Shown here piece by piece: positions 60,601-64,000 of a stretch of DNA of 64,000 nucleotides. The stretch is from Proteromonas lacertae. Its lineage: Eukaryota > Sar > Bigyra > Opalinata > Proteromonadidae. Both the position numbers and the translations under genes were made by a program. The first letter of the stretch is position 1, and the number at the start of each line of letters is the position of its first letter. The notes below the pieces were generated by a model. That model did no database searches. It worked only from the letters and a program-made list of their open reading frames with translations, and was not told the origin of the DNA. Where the stretch lies: positions 1-64,000 of the forward strand of contig NGBS01000306.1 in assembly GCA_002245135.1 (NCBI GenBank), in the 5' to 3' direction.

Positions 60601-63600
60601 TTCTTCTCTCAATTAAATATTATTGAAATATTATCAAAGTTTTTATTAAAACAGTATAAGTTGAATAATATCAATAATAACTCATTATCATTATCATCAT
60701 CATTATCATTATCTTTACAACAACAATCATCTTATCCTCAACGAATTGTAATAGTTGTGAAGAAATTATTGAGAACTTTCTCATTGTATTTATCTCAGAT
60801 TAATAATGAAGATATAATATCCAATTCTAAACTATCTATCTTGATATCTCCCTATTATAATCTAATTGAAGAAGGTATTAATTTATTATCAGATGAGGAG
60901 TTAAGATTGAATGATTACTATTCAAATATTATTACTAATAACAATGGAATGTGTACAGATATTATTAAAACACCACAACAAATATTTGGCTTGGAAGAAG
61001 GCTTGAGTTTCTCAAACCCATTGTTTGATTCAGAAAATACAAATACAGCTAATACAAATCCAAATTCAGCATCACCAACAGCAGCTACTACTCCTAGTGG
61101 TAGTAATAATGGTTTAATCAATTTCTCTGTTACTGCATGGATATATTTATCAGAAGAAGCAAATGGATCTCATCGTGTATTATTCTGTTATGGAGATAAT
61201 GAGAATGTATATCCATTAGTAGTATTACATCCATTCGATTTAAGGATTAATATTTATGTTGGTAAAATCTGTGATAAATTGTATGAAGAGTCGTTTCAAA
61301 GTCAAACATGTTTGAAGAAAGATCAATGGGTATTTATTGCTATAACCTTTGATGCAACTCAAATCAAGTTATTTATTGATGGTAAACCAGATTCACAAAG
61401 ATTAAGACCATCCACTATCAAATCACCATCATCCAGTGCTAATTTCTATGTAGGTAAATTACCAAGCAATTACTTCGATGGTAAAATAGATTTGAATAAT
61501 CAAGATAGTCAATTAGAGATCAAATATGGATATGAAGGTTATATTAGTTTATTACAATATTATAATAGAGCATTACAACCTATTCATATTAATGTAAATT
61601 ATGAAAGAACAATGCCAAAGTTAGTAATACCAGATGACTTATTATCAACATCATTAATGTCATTATATATATCCAGTAGTTCACCATTCATAGTGAATAT
61701 ATTAAAGGATAAGAAATGGATAAAGATATTATTTCAAGCTGTAAGTATTGGTACTACAAAGATTCAGATTATTGCGTTGAAGTTATTATCACTGTTATTG
61801 CCACAGATTAATCCTGCTAGTTTGAATGATATTAATTTATTATCGTTAATGTTATCATCCAATAACAATTATTCAAATAATACTTTATCTTTATCTCAAT
61901 CAATTAGTTTTAATAATACATTCAAATCATTCAAAACTCCAAAAGCATCAACAACTTCCTTAACATCTTTAACATCTACAACAACAACAACAACAACAGC
62001 AACTACAACTGCAGCAGCTAATACAACATCTAGTAATAAGAATCAAGGTGAAATATTCGTGAAATCGTTGTTGTATTTAATAGGATATGTTGCTTGTAAT
62101 AACACTATCAATAATAATAATAATAATACAATTGGTATAACTGATAAACCACCAAATTTATCATTATTCTTAACATCCAATTCTACATTATTGTCATCAT
62201 TAGTTTCATTGGTTTATTCATTATATTCATCATCCAATAATAACAATAAAGAATGGAGAAATATTATATTATCTTGTATAGATAAATATATATCTGCTTA
62301 TCCCCATGTTATTACTTCACTTAATACATTCTTATTAGAAAACACCATAGAATCAAAATACAATAATACTGAAGAATTATATCCATTTGTAGCTAGTTTA
62401 TATTTAATCAACAACAATACATTATCACGTATTTATACAGGCAGTGAGGTACAAATAGCTCATACTGATATGAAAGGTACAATAGTGAATGTAAAATCAT
62501 CTAAAGAAATACAAATAGTGATAAATACATATAAACACAGCATTGAAGGTGTATTATATCCAATTGATATTACTAATAATGTGTCAAACAATCCATTTGA
62601 AGGTATAAGTATTCCTACAGGTATGAAAGTTGAACCATATATTACAGCACAATATTATTTATTTAAATTAATACCAATTGCTTATGAAGAGTTGAATGTT
62701 ATTCCAAATACTTTAAAAATACCAATTCTAAGTACAAAATCATCAATTGGTGATAGATTGAAGTGCTTTTTAGATTTTATATTCAGAAATAACGAGTTTA
62801 CCACTATTTTAGAAACTGCAGCAATGAAAAGAGATTTAGTTAATTATGATTCATATGATATATTATTCATGACAACTATCTTATTAACTATAAAGTCATT
62901 ATTTACTAATTTACAAGAAGATGAATGGTGTGATTGGTTTATTAATAATAATCTATTAAATCAATTCATTAAATTAGGATCAGCAATATTCCATCAAAAT
63001 AACGAATTCACAACAATTGAACAAATTGAAGACAAACTAGAATTCTTACAGAAAAGATATAATCATATTAAAAACAATCCAAATATACACTTACCACCTA
63101 AAAGAGATAGAAAGCAAAGTTCAGCAATCAATCCATTCTGTGTAAGAATATACAATATCTACAATCCAGTCAATATTTCTACAGAATTGTCTTCATTATG
63201 TGATGATTCATTAACTACAGAAATTGATCGATATTTAGATGATGATTTAATCAGTGGTGAATGGTTACCTAATAGTGCAAGATCCATTCCACAAGTATTA
63301 GCACCAACAGATTCAATAATATATAAAACACTTATTCAAAATGATGATGATGAATTATTATCTTGGGATTCAATAGAGAATGTGAATATAACTAATTATT
63401 ATTACCCATTAGATCCGAATCAAAGTGCTTATGGTTATAATGCATTTAGTATGTTTACTTTACCATCACCTGATGTTAAGAAGAATAATGTAGATACAGC
63501 TATTAGTGAAATATTGAGTTGTGATACTCAGAAGATGATTAACAATATTATATATTGTATTGTTCAGTTATGTATATTATATTCAAGAGGTATTGTTGTG

Positions 63601-64000
63601 GAAGTATTTGATAAATATAATAAGAAAATTAAACATAATAATTATTCAACAAAACCTAAAGTAATTAGTGAAGAAAATGAGAAAGAAAAAGAGAAAGAAA
63701 ATGATAAAATATCGATTAAATCCATGTCAATTCCTGACTTTATTCGATTTATTAAACTCACTGTTTGTAGAGGTATTCAATTAGGTCCAATTCCCTATAA
63801 GTTATGTGATAATAATCTCTCATTTGGTGGTTATTATACAGGATGGATTAATGATAATTATAAATATGGATTAAACTCAACTTGTATAGAAAATCCATCT
63901 TCTAAAATAATGGGAGAAATGATACAGTTATTTATTAAACAATCTGATGAGTTTACAACTGAATTAATATCATTATTTAAGATAATCATTAGTGGTTGTA
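54652..64000 (+). CDS. Giant RCC1-repeat/LamG protein, HERC-like, cut by the window edge
   Basis: Exons 54652-54663, 54695-54838, 54867-55058 and 55089-beyond 64000, introns 31, 28 and 30 nt, more than 3,000 residues. One frame is open for about 8.7 kb. Seven RCC1 blades lie at about 56110-57240 (ELWTCGQNTYGELGHGD, LYSCGYNSRGQLGQG, VYSFGRNDYGQLGLGD, VYGFGKNENGQLGL). Asn- and Gln-runs separate helical blocks. A LamG/concanavalin-like domain (WIYLSEEANGSHRVLF, QWVFIAITFDATQIKLFIDG) is at about 61120-61610, and a small beta domain (EVQIAHTDMKGTIVNV) near 62450. The order recalls large HERC-type ubiquitin ligases, but no HECT domain is inside the window. Near TAA 55263-55265 the frame moves +1 (SIIDESLLL to NELNPILHD). 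Confidence 0.75.

Noticed and set aside
57234-61121. Minus-strand open frames in the giant gene
   Set aside because: Shadows of the long plus-strand frame that carries RCC1 and LamG domains.
10578-64000. Reassigned genetic code (TAA/TAG as Gln)
   Set aside because: EF2, pyrophosphatase, PPIL6 and others end at TAA exactly where their families end, and the 8.7-kb frame at the right end has no in-frame TAA or TAG.

Overview
The window is from the nuclear genome of a unicellular eukaryote, very AT-rich, with genes on both strands, short intergenic gaps and many very small introns. I resolved about 90 introns by reading-frame continuity; they are 24 to 53 nt long with a mode of 29 nt, almost all begin GTAT or GTAA and end ATAG, TTAG or CAG. 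The standard genetic code fits: TAA, TAG and TGA all occur as terminators, and a reading frame of almost 9 kb at the right end has none of them inside. Several genes are typical of motile cilia (a tubulin-tyrosine-ligase-like protein, PPIL6-like cyclophilin, EFCAB10-like protein, a long WD40/EF-hand protein resembling CFAP337/WDR49), so the organism is probably a flagellated or ciliated protist. I cannot place the lineage from the sequence alone.

Layout. 1-3300 holds the right part of an integrase-bearing mobile element (Polinton/Maverick-like is my best reading) with a repeat-rich gene; it is broken in about two places. 3386-5346 holds three small genes on the minus strand (a one-helix membrane protein, a six-CxxC zinc protein and an intact four-exon gene with an apparent exon duplication) that may or may not belong to that element. 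5827-10205 is a decayed stretch: a truncated BUB3-like fragment and a long coiled-coil gene with several stops and frame changes. From 10578 the host genes are dense: inorganic pyrophosphatase, EAF6, TTLL, PPIL6, an RPA34-like protein, a secreted alpha/beta hydrolase, an unknown repeat protein, a pseudokinase, an ALKBH8-like tRNA-modification protein, elongation factor 2, EFCAB10-like, an RRM/RG-rich eIF4B-like protein, DCAF7/WDR68, an unknown protein, a COPI-associated membrane protein, CCT5, the CFAP337-like protein, a DGAT2-family acyltransferase, two tandem NT5C-type nucleotidases, a calmodulin-like protein, glucosidase II beta, a MAP2K-like kinase, importin alpha, a FYVE-PDZ-FYVE protein, a gene derived from a DDE transposase, and the first about 3,000 codons of a giant RCC1/LamG protein that runs off the window.

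The genes do not form an operon or an obvious pathway cluster; they share a splicing style and, in at least five cases, a TTCGTTTT motif just upstream of the start codon. The main oddity is that five otherwise well-preserved genes (alpha/beta hydrolase, pseudokinase, CCT5, importin alpha, giant RCC1 protein) each hold exactly one nucleotide too many once introns are removed, so that reading must move by +1. In CCT5 this happens at a TGA inside a strongly conserved motif. Programmed +1 frameshifting and uncorrected single-base insertions in the assembly are both possible; the importin case favours insertions. Other points worth checking are an intron without GT in the TTLL gene next to a perfect U12-type branch sequence, a 9-nt intron-like gap in glucosidase II beta, and an ALKBH8 whose AlkB domain has lost its iron ligands.
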